Source: Arthrobacter sp. OAP107 (GTDB taxonomy: Bacteria > Actinomycetota > Actinomycetes > Actinomycetales > Micrococcaceae). From it: DNA of 64,000 bases. Position 1 is the stretch's first letter; each line of letters opens with the position of its first letter. A program made the translations under genes and the position numbers. A model generated the notes under the pieces. It was not told the origin of the DNA. It made no database searches and was given only the letters and a program-made list of their open reading frames with translations. Of this stretch, positions 1 through 7,968 are shown piece after piece. Location of the stretch: contig NZ_JBEPOK010000002.1 of the NCBI RefSeq assembly GCF_040546765.1, positions 124,001-188,000 on the forward strand, written 5' to 3'.

Positions 1-127
1 CTCCCCCTTTGGGGAGCAGGGCCAGGCTGATTCCGAGCGCGACGATGATCGCCACGACAACGGCCGAGATGATGAACTTAGGTTTGGTCAGCGGATTCTG
101 GTCTTCGTTCACTGTCGGTTCAGTCAT
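1..127 (-). CDS. Small membrane-anchored protein of the transfer region, partial
   Basis: The reading frame begins at an ATG (complement of 125-127) and runs off the left edge of the window, so only about 42 residues are visible. Residues 1-15 are polar and are followed by one strongly hydrophobic segment of about 20 residues (around 17-38), which looks like a signal anchor. It lies 11 bp downstream of the two-TM protein at 139-426 and reads the same way, so it is probably the third gene of a leftward conjugation operon. No family is recognisable from this fragment; the role is inferred from its neighbours only. Confidence 0.6.
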   Translation of the reverse strand, partial: MTEPTVNEDQNPLTKPKFIISAVVVAIIVALGISLALLPKGG

Positions 128-138
128 GGCTCGGCTCC

Positions 139-426
139 TTAGACCAGGGCGCCTACGACACCGCCTGCGGAGGCTGCGAGGATGCAGCCGCCCAGGACCC
201 ATGCCAGGCGGCCTGCGTGCTCGCCGCCTTCGCCGCGTCGGTTGTTGATCATCATCGTTCCGGCGGTGATCAGGATGCCGGCCACGGCCAGGCCGAAGAC
301 GATCCAGGCGACCCATTTGAGGATCGTCAGCAAACCTTCAGAGCCGGGAGGTGCTTCACCGGTGCCCGGGTTCGGTATCTCGGTGATGGCAAAGCTTGAC
401 CATTCCATGGCCTTGGAGAACAACAT
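139..426 (-). CDS. VirB2/TrbC-like small two-TM membrane protein
   Basis: This 95-residue protein has a polar N-terminus followed by two hydrophobic segments (about residues 33-56 and 71-94) separated by a short basic loop containing NNRRGEGG. That layout, a short protein with two helices and a basic loop, is typical of VirB2/TrbC pilin-like subunits of type IV secretion systems and of analogous proteins in actinobacterial plasmids. It sits between the gene at 441-1058 and the partial membrane protein at the left edge, with 11-14 bp gaps, which suggests an operon. The pilin role is inferred from size, topology and context. Confidence 0.6.
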   Translation of the reverse strand: MLFSKAMEWSSFAITEIPNPGTGEAPPGSEGLLTILKWVAWIVFGLAVAGILITAGTMMINNRRGEGGEHAGRLAWVLGGCILAASAGGVVGALV

Positions 427-440
427 AGGGTTTCTTCTTT

Positions 441-1058
441 CTACTTGGCCGGGAGTGCGGCGGTGACAGTTACTGCGAGGTGTACCTGCTCAAGGACGGT
501 GCGGGCTTCTTTGGAAAGTTCTTCGGGGGCGATGTCGTGGCCGTAACGCCATCCGTCCACCCAAGGAAAGTGCCACACGTGGGGCACTCCCCCGCCGACG
601 ACGCGGGAGAAGTCGCGGATTTCTTTGGGGAGCCGTCCGGGAGCGTCGGCCATGACCACCAGGCCAGCGACCTGGATCCCGGGAAGCGACCGTGAGGCCC
701 ATTCAGTTGCAGCCAACCGGGCCGCGCGCAGGCCGGGGATATTGGAACGCGCAACCAGGACGACGACGGACCCGGTTGCCGTCAAAGGCCAGTGATGATC
801 GGCTGCCCTGGTGTTCTTGTCCAGGCGTGCAAGCGACGTTTCGCCCGCACCGCCGTGCACGCCAAGCCACCAGAAACCCGGTTCCCTCCCCGCAACGTTC
901 CTTCGGGGAAGCCGGTCCGCTTGGTCCGGCTGCGGAACACTGAGCTGCGGCCTCGTCGCCCCCGTAGGGATGAAGGCCGGCTCTTCCGGGACGGCTGGAA
1001 CAGGTTCGTCGATAGTTTCTGCGCCGAGCGTCACCCAGCGATTCTTTGAGACCGGCAT
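441..1058 (-). CDS. DUF6668-like protein of the transfer cluster
   Basis: A protein of about 205 residues. I start it at the ATG at 1058 because AGGGGA lies a few bases upstream; a longer frame reaches 1154 without a ribosome site. The centre holds a glycine-rich stretch, WWLGVHGGAGETSLARL, followed by a hydrophobic strand (SVVVLVARS) and a second one (VAGLVVMADAPG). This resembles a degenerate P-loop/MinD-like fold without a normal Walker lysine. Similar proteins occur in Arthrobacter transfer regions, and I associate them from memory with DUF6668. It is the first gene of the leftward operon. Biochemical role unknown. Confidence 0.6.
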   Translation of the reverse strand: MPVSKNRWVTLGAETIDEPVPAVPEEPAFIPTGATRPQLSVPQPDQADRLPRRNVAGREPGFWWLGVHGGAGETSLARLDKNTRAADHHWPLTATGSVVVLVARSNIPGLRAARLAATEWASRSLPGIQVAGLVVMADAPGRLPKEIRDFSRVVGGGVPHVWHFPWVDGWRYGHDIAPEELSKEARTVLEQVHLAVTVTAALPAK

Positions 1059-1142
1059 TTCACATCCCCTACTAATGTCCGCAAAGATCGTATCGGTACC
1101 ATCCGACACGAAAGGCCATAAGTGACCTCCAACAACAGCCTT

Positions 1143-1177
1143 AGTACCTTTCAATCACCTCCAGTACATCACAGTAC
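1143..1177. promoter_or_regulatory. Three AGTAC repeats in the divergent promoter region
   Basis: AGTAC occurs at 1143, 1163 and 1173, spaced 20 and 10 bp apart, so all three lie on the same face of the helix. They sit between the leftward transfer operon (starts 1058) and the rightward HTH gene (starts about 1202). A further GGTACC lies at 1096-1101. This looks like an operator for a small DNA-binding protein, possibly the adjacent HTH protein; that link is an inference. Confidence 0.35.
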
Positions 1178-1201
1178 CAATTTGTGGTCTACGATGGCTC
1201 T

Positions 1202-1471
1202 ATGCGGTGGGACGGACTGAGCGTGGACCCCAAGTACCTGGAAGCACTCTTCGCCAAGTACCCGGAGCGTCTGACGCCTCAGGACCTCGAAGAGATCTTC
1301 GGGTTGTCCCGAAACACCGTCTACCGCTGGCTCCAAACCGGAGTGATTCCTGCTTACCAAGTCGAGAAGACATGGTTGATCGCCAGAGACCAAGTCAAGG
1401 ACTGGGTCTGGGAGAACCGGAACACACTCAGGAAGGGCCAGACACCGGAAGTGAACGAGGACCAGCCCTAG
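1202..1471 (+). CDS. Excisionase/MerR-type HTH DNA-binding protein
   Basis: A protein of about 89 residues from the ATG at 1202; a GTG at 1184 would add six residues, and neither has a clear ribosome site. The core LTPQDLEEIFGLSRNTVYRW followed by a wing-like segment (GVIPAYQVEKTWLIARDQV) is the classic excisionase-family helix-turn-helix, in which the second helix is followed by a beta-hairpin. It is divergent from the transfer operon and precedes the hydrolase gene by 33 bp. It is probably a local regulator of transfer genes. Confidence 0.7.
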   Translation: MRWDGLSVDPKYLEALFAKYPERLTPQDLEEIFGLSRNTVYRWLQTGVIPAYQVEKTWLIARDQVKDWVWENRNTLRKGQTPEVNEDQP

Positions 1472-1504
1472 GGCGAAGCAGCCGAACAGATGTGAGGGGG
1501 ACAC

Positions 1505-2587
1505 ATGCCATCACCAACGAGCGGGCCCGTGCTGGTCGCCGGCGCCGTCCTTGCACCCGTCGGATTGGTGCTGTCCATCATCCTGTTCGGCGGGGGCTCC
1601 CAGGCCGCGGCCGACGTCTGCTCACCGACCGGTTCCAGCGTCAGCGCCGACGCAAGCCAAATGCCCCGGGTCGCTGTCGCCGGCTACGCGGGCGAACAAC
1701 TGACGAACGCCGCCCTGATCATCAACGCAGGCAAAGCCCTTGGCCTGTCTGCCCGGGGGCAAACGATCGGTGTCATGACGGCCATGGGCGAGTCCGGGCT
1801 GCGTGTCCTGGACCACGGCGACGGACCGGGACCTGACTCCCGGGGACTGTTCCAGCAGCGCGACAACGGCACGTGGGGCACCTATCAGGCCCGGATGAAC
1901 CCCACGGCCTCCGCCAGCAACTTCTTCAAGGCCCTGAAGAAGATCAACGGATGGGAACAGCTCGAACCCACCACGGCCGCACACAGGGTCCAGCGCAACG
2001 CAGACCCATTCCACTACCGGCCCTACTGGGCGGCCGCCGTCGAGGTCGTCGCCGCCCTGGGCGACGTGAAGGTCACCGCCGCCGGCGGGGAAAGGTCCTG
2101 CGGCATCCCCGGGCAATCCGGCAAAGACGATGACCTGCCGTGGGGCACGGCCAAGATCTACGAGCCATCCCCTCTGGGCATGTTCAACCGGGAATGCGTC
2201 GACTTCGCCCTCTGGCGAGTCAACCAGCAGCTGGGCAGCACCACAGCCCCCTACAAGATCCTGAACGGCACCTTCCGGCCCGACGGCGCCCTGCTCGGCT
2301 CTGCCCTGACCTGGAAGGACGGCTGGGACGCCAAAGGCTGGCCCACCGGCACAACACCACGTGTCGGCGCGGTCGTCTGGTACTCACCGGGAACCGGAGG
2401 CGCGGACGCCACCTACGGCCACGTCGCCATCGTCAAAGCCGTCAACGGTGACGGCAGCTTCCTCGAAGAGGGCTACAACGGCAACCCCGCCCCCAACGAC
2501 CACACCTACTACACCCGCACAGTACAGAACGGCACTCCCAGCGCCTTTCTCTACCTGCCCGGCAGCGACTCACCGGAGGAACCATGA
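1505..2587 (+). CDS. Bifunctional wall hydrolase: lysozyme-like plus CHAP domain
   Basis: 360 residues. An N-terminal hydrophobic segment (about 8-35) anchors or exports it. Residues about 60-185 look like a lysozyme/transglycosylase fold with the putative catalytic glutamate in GESGL (E96) and the typical SRGLFQQR motif. Residues about 210-350 form a CHAP amidase/endopeptidase domain with the catalytic cysteine in NRECVDFALWRV (C231) and histidine in YGHVAIV (H306). Two-domain enzymes of this type punch local holes in peptidoglycan for the conjugation channel in Gram-positive systems (VirB1/TcpG-like). Its stop overlaps the start of the lipoprotein gene by four bases, so the two are translationally coupled. 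Confidence 0.85.
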   Translation: MPSPTSGPVLVAGAVLAPVGLVLSIILFGGGSQAAADVCSPTGSSVSADASQMPRVAVAGYAGEQLTNAALIINAGKALGLSARGQTIGVMTAMGESGLRVLDHGDGPGPDSRGLFQQRDNGTWGTYQARMNPTASASNFFKALKKINGWEQLEPTTAAHRVQRNADPFHYRPYWAAAVEVVAALGDVKVTAAGGERSCGIPGQSGKDDDLPWGTAKIYEPSPLGMFNRECVDFALWRVNQQLGSTTAPYKILNGTFRPDGALLGSALTWKDGWDAKGWPTGTTPRVGAVVWYSPGTGGADATYGHVAIVKAVNGDGSFLEEGYNGNPAPNDHTYYTRTVQNGTPSAFLYLPGSDSPEEP

Positions 2588-3099
2588 AACCCGCCCTGAC
2601 AGCCCTCGCGGCCCTGCTCGTCTGTACGGCCTGCGCGCCGGTATCTAGTACAACGCCGGCGGAACCGTCCCCCAGCACTTCCACTACCGCGCCGGCCACC
2701 CTCAGCGCAGGCGGCAAGCCCCAAGCACCCGGCGGCACAGCGCCCGCCACCCTGGGCATTGCCTGGGACGAGGCAAGCAAAACAGCCGCGCTGGAAACCG
2801 CCACCAAGGCCATGACGCTCTACGCCCGCCCCACGGTTACGGACAAGGTATGGATCCAGGAGGTCGGGCAGGTCCTGACCGCCCAAGCCACCGCCGATTA
2901 CCAATACGTTGACCCGGCCAACATCCCGGTCACCAAGGTCACCGGAATCGGCCAGCTCAAGATCGATGAGAACAACGGCTTCGGTTGCCATGTCGTGTTC
3001 CCCACCGATGCCGGCGACTACGACGTGCAGCTACTCCGCAGCGCAGCCGACAAGCCCTGGCAGGTCAACCGTTTCACACCCCCGAACGGCACAAAGTAA
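2584..3099 (+). CDS. Putative lipoprotein of the transfer region
   Basis: 171 residues with a signal peptide ending in a lipobox-like LLVCTAC, so C17 would be the lipidated residue; the cysteine at -3 is unusual for a lipobox. A Ser/Thr/Pro/Ala-rich linker (about 20-55) leads to a globular domain of about 110 residues. The size and layout resemble small NTF2-like or TcpC-like accessory lipoproteins, but I do not recognise a specific family. The ATG overlaps the upstream stop (ATGA), which places it in one operon with the CHAP hydrolase and the ATPase that follows. Confidence 0.65.
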   Translation: MKPALTALAALLVCTACAPVSSTTPAEPSPSTSTTAPATLSAGGKPQAPGGTAPATLGIAWDEASKTAALETATKAMTLYARPTVTDKVWIQEVGQVLTAQATADYQYVDPANIPVTKVTGIGQLKIDENNGFGCHVVFPTDAGDYDVQLLRSAADKPWQVNRFTPPNGTK

Positions 3100-3105
3100 G
3101 GACTG

Positions 3106-4551
3106 ATGATGGAAACCCAAGCACTCGACTTCCCCAAGATCAACGCCGTTCTCCGCACCAACGGAACCGGCGAAGTCACCATCAACGGGACCTCCCACGC
3201 GATCGAGGCCGCCGACGAAGCCGCCGTCCTTAGCGATGCGTTGCGCCTCATCACCGAAACCGCTGCTCAGCTCGGCCGACCCGTCCGCGTCAGCACCACC
3301 GATCCGGACGGGCAGGGCCTCATCATCGTCTCCCCCGAGGGCGTCGTCAGCGAAGCCACTCCAATCAAGCCCACCTCCCGTCGGGAGCAGGACACCTTGC
3401 CCGTTAAGGCCGCCCCTTCACCCGAGCCGGCCAAGGTCACGACCGCGCCCGCTCCGGCTCCCGCTGCCCCTCCGGCTGAGGAAACGCCGGCACATCCAGC
3501 CGACGCTGCGCCGGTGACCTTCGGAGCAGCTATCACGGATGCGCCCGCCCAGGGGCCCGCACCGGCCTCTACACCAGCCGTTGCGGAGCCTGCCACCCAG
3601 CGCAGCCTCAAAGACACCTCGTTCCTCATCAGCACGCCCATGCTCCAGCCCGCCACACGCGGCTGGCGCGGCGCTCTCAGCCGCCTGGGTTTCCGCATGG
3701 ACCCCTCCGCCGAAGAACTGGCCGAACGCGAAGACATCCGCACCGTCAGCCAACACTGGCCCGGCCCCCGCACCGTCGCGGTCGTCAACCGCAAGGGCGG
3801 AGCGAACAAGACCCCCACCGTCGTCATGCTCAGCGCCATCCTGGCCCGCTACAGCGGCGCAGCGACCGTCGCCTGGGACAACAACGAATCACAGGGCACG
3901 CTCGGCTGGCGCACCGAACAGGGCGGCCACAACAACAGCGTCCTGGATCTCATCGACTCCTCCCAGGCGCTGCTCTCCCCCAGCGCCCAGGCAGCCGAGA
4001 TCGCCCAGTTCGTCCACCACCAGACCTCAGACAAGTTCGACGTCCTGCGCTCAGACGAGAACGACGAAGGCGACCACGAAGTGACCGCAGAAGAAGTGGA
4101 CATCGCCCACCAGGTACTCACCCGCTACTACCGGCTCATCGTGATGGACTCAGGCAACACCGCGCGCGCGGCTAACTGGCGCCGCATGATCCACCACACC
4201 AACCAGCTCGTCGTCCCAGTGACAGCAATCGAAGACCGCGCCGAAGCCGCCCGACTGACCCTCCAAACCCTCGAATCCCGTGGCGGCCACGACGCCGAAC
4301 TGGCCCGCAACGCCGTCGTCATCGTCTCCGAATCCACCGACGCCAAGCGCAGCATGAGCGGCGACGCACTCAAACGCGCCAAAGACGAAGCCCAAAGGAT
4401 CGCAGACGGCTTCACCCCCCATGTACGAGCCGTCGTCCGGATCCCCTACGACCCCGCCCTGGTCAACGGCCCCATCCGCTACGACGCCCTCCAACCCGCC
4501 ACCCAGCGCGCTTGGCTCTCCGCCGCTGCAGCCGTAGCTCGGGGCTTCTGA
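3106..4551 (+). CDS. ParA/MinD-like ATPase with N-terminal extension
   Basis: 481 residues, with AAGGACTG directly before the ATG. Residues 1-85 form a small domain, about 86-165 is a Pro/Ala-rich linker, and from about 222 there is a MinD/ParA-type P-loop. The deviant Walker A reads RKGGANKTPT (K230, K235), keeping the signature lysine, and the switch motif is DNNESQGTLG in place of the usual D-x-D-P-Q-G. A conserved MDSGN stands at the Walker B position. It follows the hydrolase and lipoprotein genes, and its linker-plus-ATPase architecture differs from the partition ParA at 7965-8906, so a role in transfer or channel positioning is more likely than segregation. That role is inferred. Confidence 0.75.
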   Translation: MMETQALDFPKINAVLRTNGTGEVTINGTSHAIEAADEAAVLSDALRLITETAAQLGRPVRVSTTDPDGQGLIIVSPEGVVSEATPIKPTSRREQDTLPVKAAPSPEPAKVTTAPAPAPAAPPAEETPAHPADAAPVTFGAAITDAPAQGPAPASTPAVAEPATQRSLKDTSFLISTPMLQPATRGWRGALSRLGFRMDPSAEELAEREDIRTVSQHWPGPRTVAVVNRKGGANKTPTVVMLSAILARYSGAATVAWDNNESQGTLGWRTEQGGHNNSVLDLIDSSQALLSPSAQAAEIAQFVHHQTSDKFDVLRSDENDEGDHEVTAEEVDIAHQVLTRYYRLIVMDSGNTARAANWRRMIHHTNQLVVPVTAIEDRAEAARLTLQTLESRGGHDAELARNAVVIVSESTDAKRSMSGDALKRAKDEAQRIADGFTPHVRAVVRIPYDPALVNGPIRYDALQPATQRAWLSAAAAVARGF

Positions 4552-4745
4552 CCATGAACAACCGCCGAGCTCTCCGTCACAAATGCGACACGCGGCCGTT
4601 TTCTGAAAACAAATCCCCCGGAGGGCAATTACACGGTGGTAGTTTCGGAGCAGTCGCAACGGCATCGAAGTCAGTGCTAGCGGCTGGCCATACAACGATG
4701 AAGCTGTGTTCGCTGCGGCGGATGCAAAATTCAAAGGACAAGCAC

Positions 4746-4982
4746 ATGACGGCAGTAGCAGTAAATCGAGGCGGCGGGCGCCCCAGCAAAGGCCTGCGTA
4801 AGTTCATTGGTTTCCGCACACCGGAACACACTGCTGACGGTATCGCCAAAGTGGCAGCCCACAGGGGCCTGACCGTCACCGAATACGTTCTGTCCGTTGT
4901 AGAGCCAAAGCTTAAAGAGGACCTTGCTGCGCTCGACCAGGATGACTACCAGCAGGAGCTGCCGATCCGCATCGCCTCTTAA
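4746..4982 (+). CDS. Small ribbon-helix-helix-like protein
   Basis: 78 residues from the ATG at 4746, chosen because AAGGAC lies about 8 bp upstream; the open frame extends further 5' but without coding character. After a basic N-terminus (GGGRPSKGLRKF) comes a segment whose central part reads GLTVTEYVLSVVEPKL, like the helix-turn-helix half of a CopG/Arc-type fold. It is followed at once by a strong hairpin terminator. It probably binds DNA; whether it controls rep or the transfer genes cannot be told from sequence. Confidence 0.6.
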   Translation: MTAVAVNRGGGRPSKGLRKFIGFRTPEHTADGIAKVAAHRGLTVTEYVLSVVEPKLKEDLAALDQDDYQQELPIRIAS

Positions 4983-4990
4983 CAAAAAAG

Positions 4991-5013
4991 AAGGCCCGCA
5001 CAAGGCGGGCCTT
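4991..5013. terminator. Intrinsic terminator hairpin
   Basis: A perfect 9-bp stem AAGGCCCGC / GCGGGCCTT with a 5-base loop lies just after the stop of the 4746-4982 gene. An A6 run precedes it, so the U-tract is better on the minus strand; it may work in both directions. It separates the transfer genes from rep. Confidence 0.7.
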
Positions 5014-5092
5014 CGAAGCTTGAGACTTACCCTCTGGATTGCTTGCCGGCGGATCAGATTGTAAGTCGTGGAGAGCCTGAAAAGGCCATCCC

Positions 5093-6577
5093 TTGTGTTG
5101 CTATAAAACCGATCTGGCAGGATCGGCCCCTTTTCGTACCTCAATCCCCGAAAGGATTACCCACATCGTACATCAGCACGTCTCCGTGCTTCCAGCGCGC
5201 CCAAATTTGGGCGTGTCATGGCAGCCAGACGACCCAGCAACCGTTTGGGCTGCGCTAGCTCCGCTGCTCGCTGGCCAGCCTCGTGTCCGATTGTCTCGTG
5301 ACGCAGGGAAGACCTACCCGCAGAAACACGAACGGAACCTCACCGAATCCCTTCCTTCATTGCCTGCTGCAGTACGAATTTTCGGGAAGGACGGCACCTG
5401 CGCGGCGATCTTCCTCGACTTCGACTCCTCGGTAGCAGGCACCGACCAGGTCCATGCCGACGTCCGCGCCGTTCAGGCATGGTTGCATTTGGTTGGAGCC
5501 CGGTGGATTGAGGACTTCTCACCGAACGGTGGCCGCCATGTTTACGTCCCGCTGGCGCAGCGGGTCACCTTCTCCGAGGCGCGTGATCTTGTCGAGGCGC
5601 TGGGGACCCGGTACCGGACCCTGGATAAGACCCCGCACCAGAACCTTCTTCACGGGTGCATGCGAACCCCCGGGTCACCGCACAAGCGTGGCGGCCACCA
5701 GGAACTGGCCATGAGTCTGTCCATGGCCTACGACATTGCCCGACGTCCTAACAACACCTCGGTATGGGCCGCCATGACCAAAGATCTGGCCGCCGAGATA
5801 AAGGCTGTCCGCGCCCTCCGCCAGGAAGAGTCCTTCAGCCTGGCCACCGCCGAAGCGCCCGTCATCGACCAGCCTGGGGGGCGGATGTCCCGCCCCATGC
5901 AGGTGCTCGCCCAGACCGGCCTGTACGACACCAACAGATATGCCTCTGACTCCGAGGCGCGCCAGGCGGTCATCCTCAGTGCCGCGGCCGCCGGTCTCGA
6001 GCTCGTGGATGTGGAACGCCGAATGCTGCAGGGAACCTGGCCCGGGTTGGCCTCCTTCTATGCCCGCTATGCAGCCCGCCACCGATTCACCTCACTGCGC
6101 CGCGACTGGATGAGCGCACTCAGCTACCTGAACAAAAAGACGGTCCAAACCGACCGGAATGACAATGTCCGCAGATCCCCCACAAGCCAGCCAAATACAC
6201 AGGCGGTATGGATAAAGGGTTCAAACCCAATTTCAAACCCCGATGCGGAGCATCGGTTTATCCGGACCTGGCGAAGTGCTCTAAGGATCAAGGAGGTGAA
6301 CTACCAGCTCCCCAGGTTTGGCATGGCCCGGAGAATGGTGCTGAGGGCTCTGGGGGAAGCAGCGCACATGTCGGCATCTCGTTTTGTTGAATTCGGCGTC
6401 CGGTCCATTGCCGTGGCCACTGGTCTTGACCACACGACCGTTGCGCTGCATCTGAGGGAGCTGCGTGCGGAGAAGGATCCCTTGGTTACCTTGGTTGAAG
6501 AGGGCCAGGGGGACGAAGGGCGATCTATACATGCTCACCGTGCCCGAAGAGTTGAAGACAGCGGCCGAGGATGCTAG
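5093..6577 (+). CDS. Plasmid replication initiator, AEP-type primase domain
   Basis: The frame opens at a TTG at 5093 and encodes up to 494 residues; the true start is unclear (GTG at 5186 is another option). Residues about 95-215 carry archaeo-eukaryotic primase motifs: the acidic pair in IFLDFDSS (D109, D111), the histidine motif in GGRHVYVPL (H149), and the RTPGSPHKRGG signature. The C-terminal third holds a helix-turn-helix (about 415-470). Proteins of this layout initiate replication of actinobacterial theta plasmids. The last 20 residues look out of frame: dropping one C after GDEG would continue into the DLYML frame of the next feature. I read rep as interrupted by an apparent +1 frameshift near 6517-6521. 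Confidence 0.75.
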   Translation: MCCYKTDLAGSAPFRTSIPERITHIVHQHVSVLPARPNLGVSWQPDDPATVWAALAPLLAGQPRVRLSRDAGKTYPQKHERNLTESLPSLPAAVRIFGKDGTCAAIFLDFDSSVAGTDQVHADVRAVQAWLHLVGARWIEDFSPNGGRHVYVPLAQRVTFSEARDLVEALGTRYRTLDKTPHQNLLHGCMRTPGSPHKRGGHQELAMSLSMAYDIARRPNNTSVWAAMTKDLAAEIKAVRALRQEESFSLATAEAPVIDQPGGRMSRPMQVLAQTGLYDTNRYASDSEARQAVILSAAAAGLELVDVERRMLQGTWPGLASFYARYAARHRFTSLRRDWMSALSYLNKKTVQTDRNDNVRRSPTSQPNTQAVWIKGSNPISNPDAEHRFIRTWRSALRIKEVNYQLPRFGMARRMVLRALGEAAHMSASRFVEFGVRSIAVATGLDHTTVALHLRELRAEKDPLVTLVEEGQGDEGRSIHAHRARRVEDSGRGC

Positions 6578-7028
6578 CTGGCAGAAGGGGAAAATCCACT
6601 CGCTCCGCCCGGTTTTCCGTGAGCTGGGGCTGCCGGCCGCGTTCGTCTACGAGGCGCTAGAGCACTCCCCCGCGATGCCGACAGCTGAGATTGTGCGGAT
6701 CACGCGGCTGTCTCGTTCTGCGGTTCACGAAGCTCTGGAAGTCCTCGCCGCCTGGAACTTGGTCGTACGCAGTCCCAGCCGGGCCTGGTCAATCGTAGCC
6801 GGGACATCACTGAGACAGCTCGCCGAACAATTCGGGGTCTTCGAAGCGGTTGCCCTGCAGTTACAGCGCTACCGCAACGACCGGATTATCTGGCGGGAAT
6901 GGCTTGCCAAAAACGTCAACACCGTGCCAGAGCTGCTCTCCCCCGACGAAGACTATCCTTGGGAGATGTTCGAGGAGCCACCCGATGAATGGTCACTGTC
7001 TGCCATGGCCTTCAACAGAACTGGATGA
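6532..7028 (+). CDS. C-terminal part of the replication protein in the +1 frame (winged-helix domain)
   Basis: About 165 residues from an internal ATG at 6532; the open frame itself extends upstream to 6465, overlapping rep. It starts with a DLYMLTVPEEL-like segment that would naturally follow the HTH of rep, then continues with a second winged-helix region (TAEIVRITRLSRSAVHEALEV) and ends in an acidic tail (WEMFEEPPDEW). Because it completes rep so smoothly, I think the two frames are one gene separated by a single-base shift. Reinitiation at 6532 is possible because GAAGGG lies about 10 bp before it. Alternatives are a programmed +1 frameshift, a true mutation or a sequence error. Confidence 0.55.
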
Positions 7029-7092
7029 GGGTCAGTGCCAAAGGGTGCCTGCGAGTCGTGTGCTCATTCCCCCGGTCTGCGCCCCTTGACGG

Positions 7093-7119
7093 GTGGATGC
7101 GGCCGGCCGCCGCATCCAC
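7093..7119. terminator. Hairpin after the replication gene
   Basis: A perfect 10-bp stem GTGGATGCGG / CCGCATCCAC with a 7-base GC-rich loop lies 65 bp after the rep stop. There is no U-run, so it may be a factor-dependent terminator or an RNA-stabilising structure. Confidence 0.5.
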
Positions 7120-7151
7120 TTCCTTGGTGTAACTTTGCGCTCTCCATTTGG

Positions 7152-7171
7152 TGCCATAACTCATGCCATAA
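7152..7171. repeat. Paired TGCCATAA repeats, rep-proximal side of parAB
   Basis: TGCCATAA occurs at 7152-7159 and 7164-7171, a 12-bp period. The same heptamer pair with the same 12-bp period is found inverted at 9352-9370, on the other side of the partition genes. This makes it a candidate partition site or operator for the parB-like protein, or a replication-protein site. No binding evidence exists. Confidence 0.45.
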
Positions 7172-7218
7172 GCACTACAGGAAGGCAAGCCATGCTTGTC
7201 TCAGGAGGTCCATCATCA

Positions 7219-7968
7219 CTACCCCGCAGGCTGTCCCGCTTGGAGATGAAGTTTGAAGACGACCGAGACGAGCGCGCTGCGTGACGGTGCGTCGAACTCG
7301 GTGACCTTTTCATCCAGCCAGGCAACCTGCAGCCCATCGAGACGCAGCTGGATCTGGATGCCGGCCTCTCCCCGTTTACGCGGTGCGCGGCGGGGCATGC
7401 CGGAGCTCGTCAGCGTGGTCTCGGGAGTGAACTCCTTGGTGATCTGCTCGTCGTCAACGGCTTCGAAGGCGTCAATTAACAGGTCTGCGTACGTGGTCCG
7501 TTCCTGGTAGACGGCATCCTTGACCTGTGCCAGGAGCGCCGGCGGCAGGTACACCCCGACGTTTCGCAGCGCCCCGGGAACCAGCTCGGAGGCTTTGGTC
7601 GCGTTAGTAGCTTTCTTGGGAGCAGGTTGCTGCCGCGTGGTGGCCTTTAGGGCCTTGACTGATGTAGGCGTGGGTTCCGCTCGCTCTCCTGCTGCCTCAA
7701 GGTGCGCCTCCTCAACAGGTGCCTGCTCAGCCGGCCGCTTGTCCGCCTGCGGCTGCTCGGTAGGTACCTGCGTGTCAGCGGGCTCGGGTGCTGCTGTTGG
7801 AGGCACCTGGACAAGTTCCACGGCCGGCGCCTCCACGGACTCTCCGGTTTTGGGTTCCGGTGCAGGCGTGCCCCTCCCCCGCTTTGGAGCCAGCAACCCT
7901 TGCAGTGCTGCACCGCGGGCAGGCGCTACAGGTGCGAATGCCCCCGCAAGGCTCTGTCGGCCGCTCAT
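7219..7968 (-). CDS. Centromere-binding, ParB-like partner of ParA
   Basis: 249 residues. Residues 1-130 are a low-complexity Ala/Pro/Glu-rich tail, and the C-terminal half (about 130-245) has two short segments of ribbon-helix-helix character, one being RNVGVYLPPALLAQVKDAV. This is not a classic ParB with an N-terminal ParB/Srx domain but resembles the small RHH-type partners that accompany ParA on actinobacterial plasmids. Its start overlaps the stop of parA by four bases, which shows tight coupling. It should bind the plasmid centromere; the flanking TGCCATA pairs are candidate sites. Confidence 0.7.
   Translation of the reverse strand: MSGRQSLAGAFAPVAPARGAALQGLLAPKRGRGTPAPEPKTGESVEAPAVELVQVPPTAAPEPADTQVPTEQPQADKRPAEQAPVEEAHLEAAGERAEPTPTSVKALKATTRQQPAPKKATNATKASELVPGALRNVGVYLPPALLAQVKDAVYQERTTYADLLIDAFEAVDDEQITKEFTPETTLTSSGMPRRAPRKRGEAGIQIQLRLDGLQVAWLDEKVTEFDAPSRSALVSVVFKLHLQAGQPAG

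Noticed and set aside
5021..5067. GACTTAC / GTAAGTC inverted repeat before rep as the replication origin
   Set aside because: Arms are only seven bases and 30 bases apart, with no iterons or A/T-rich segment; not enough to claim an origin.
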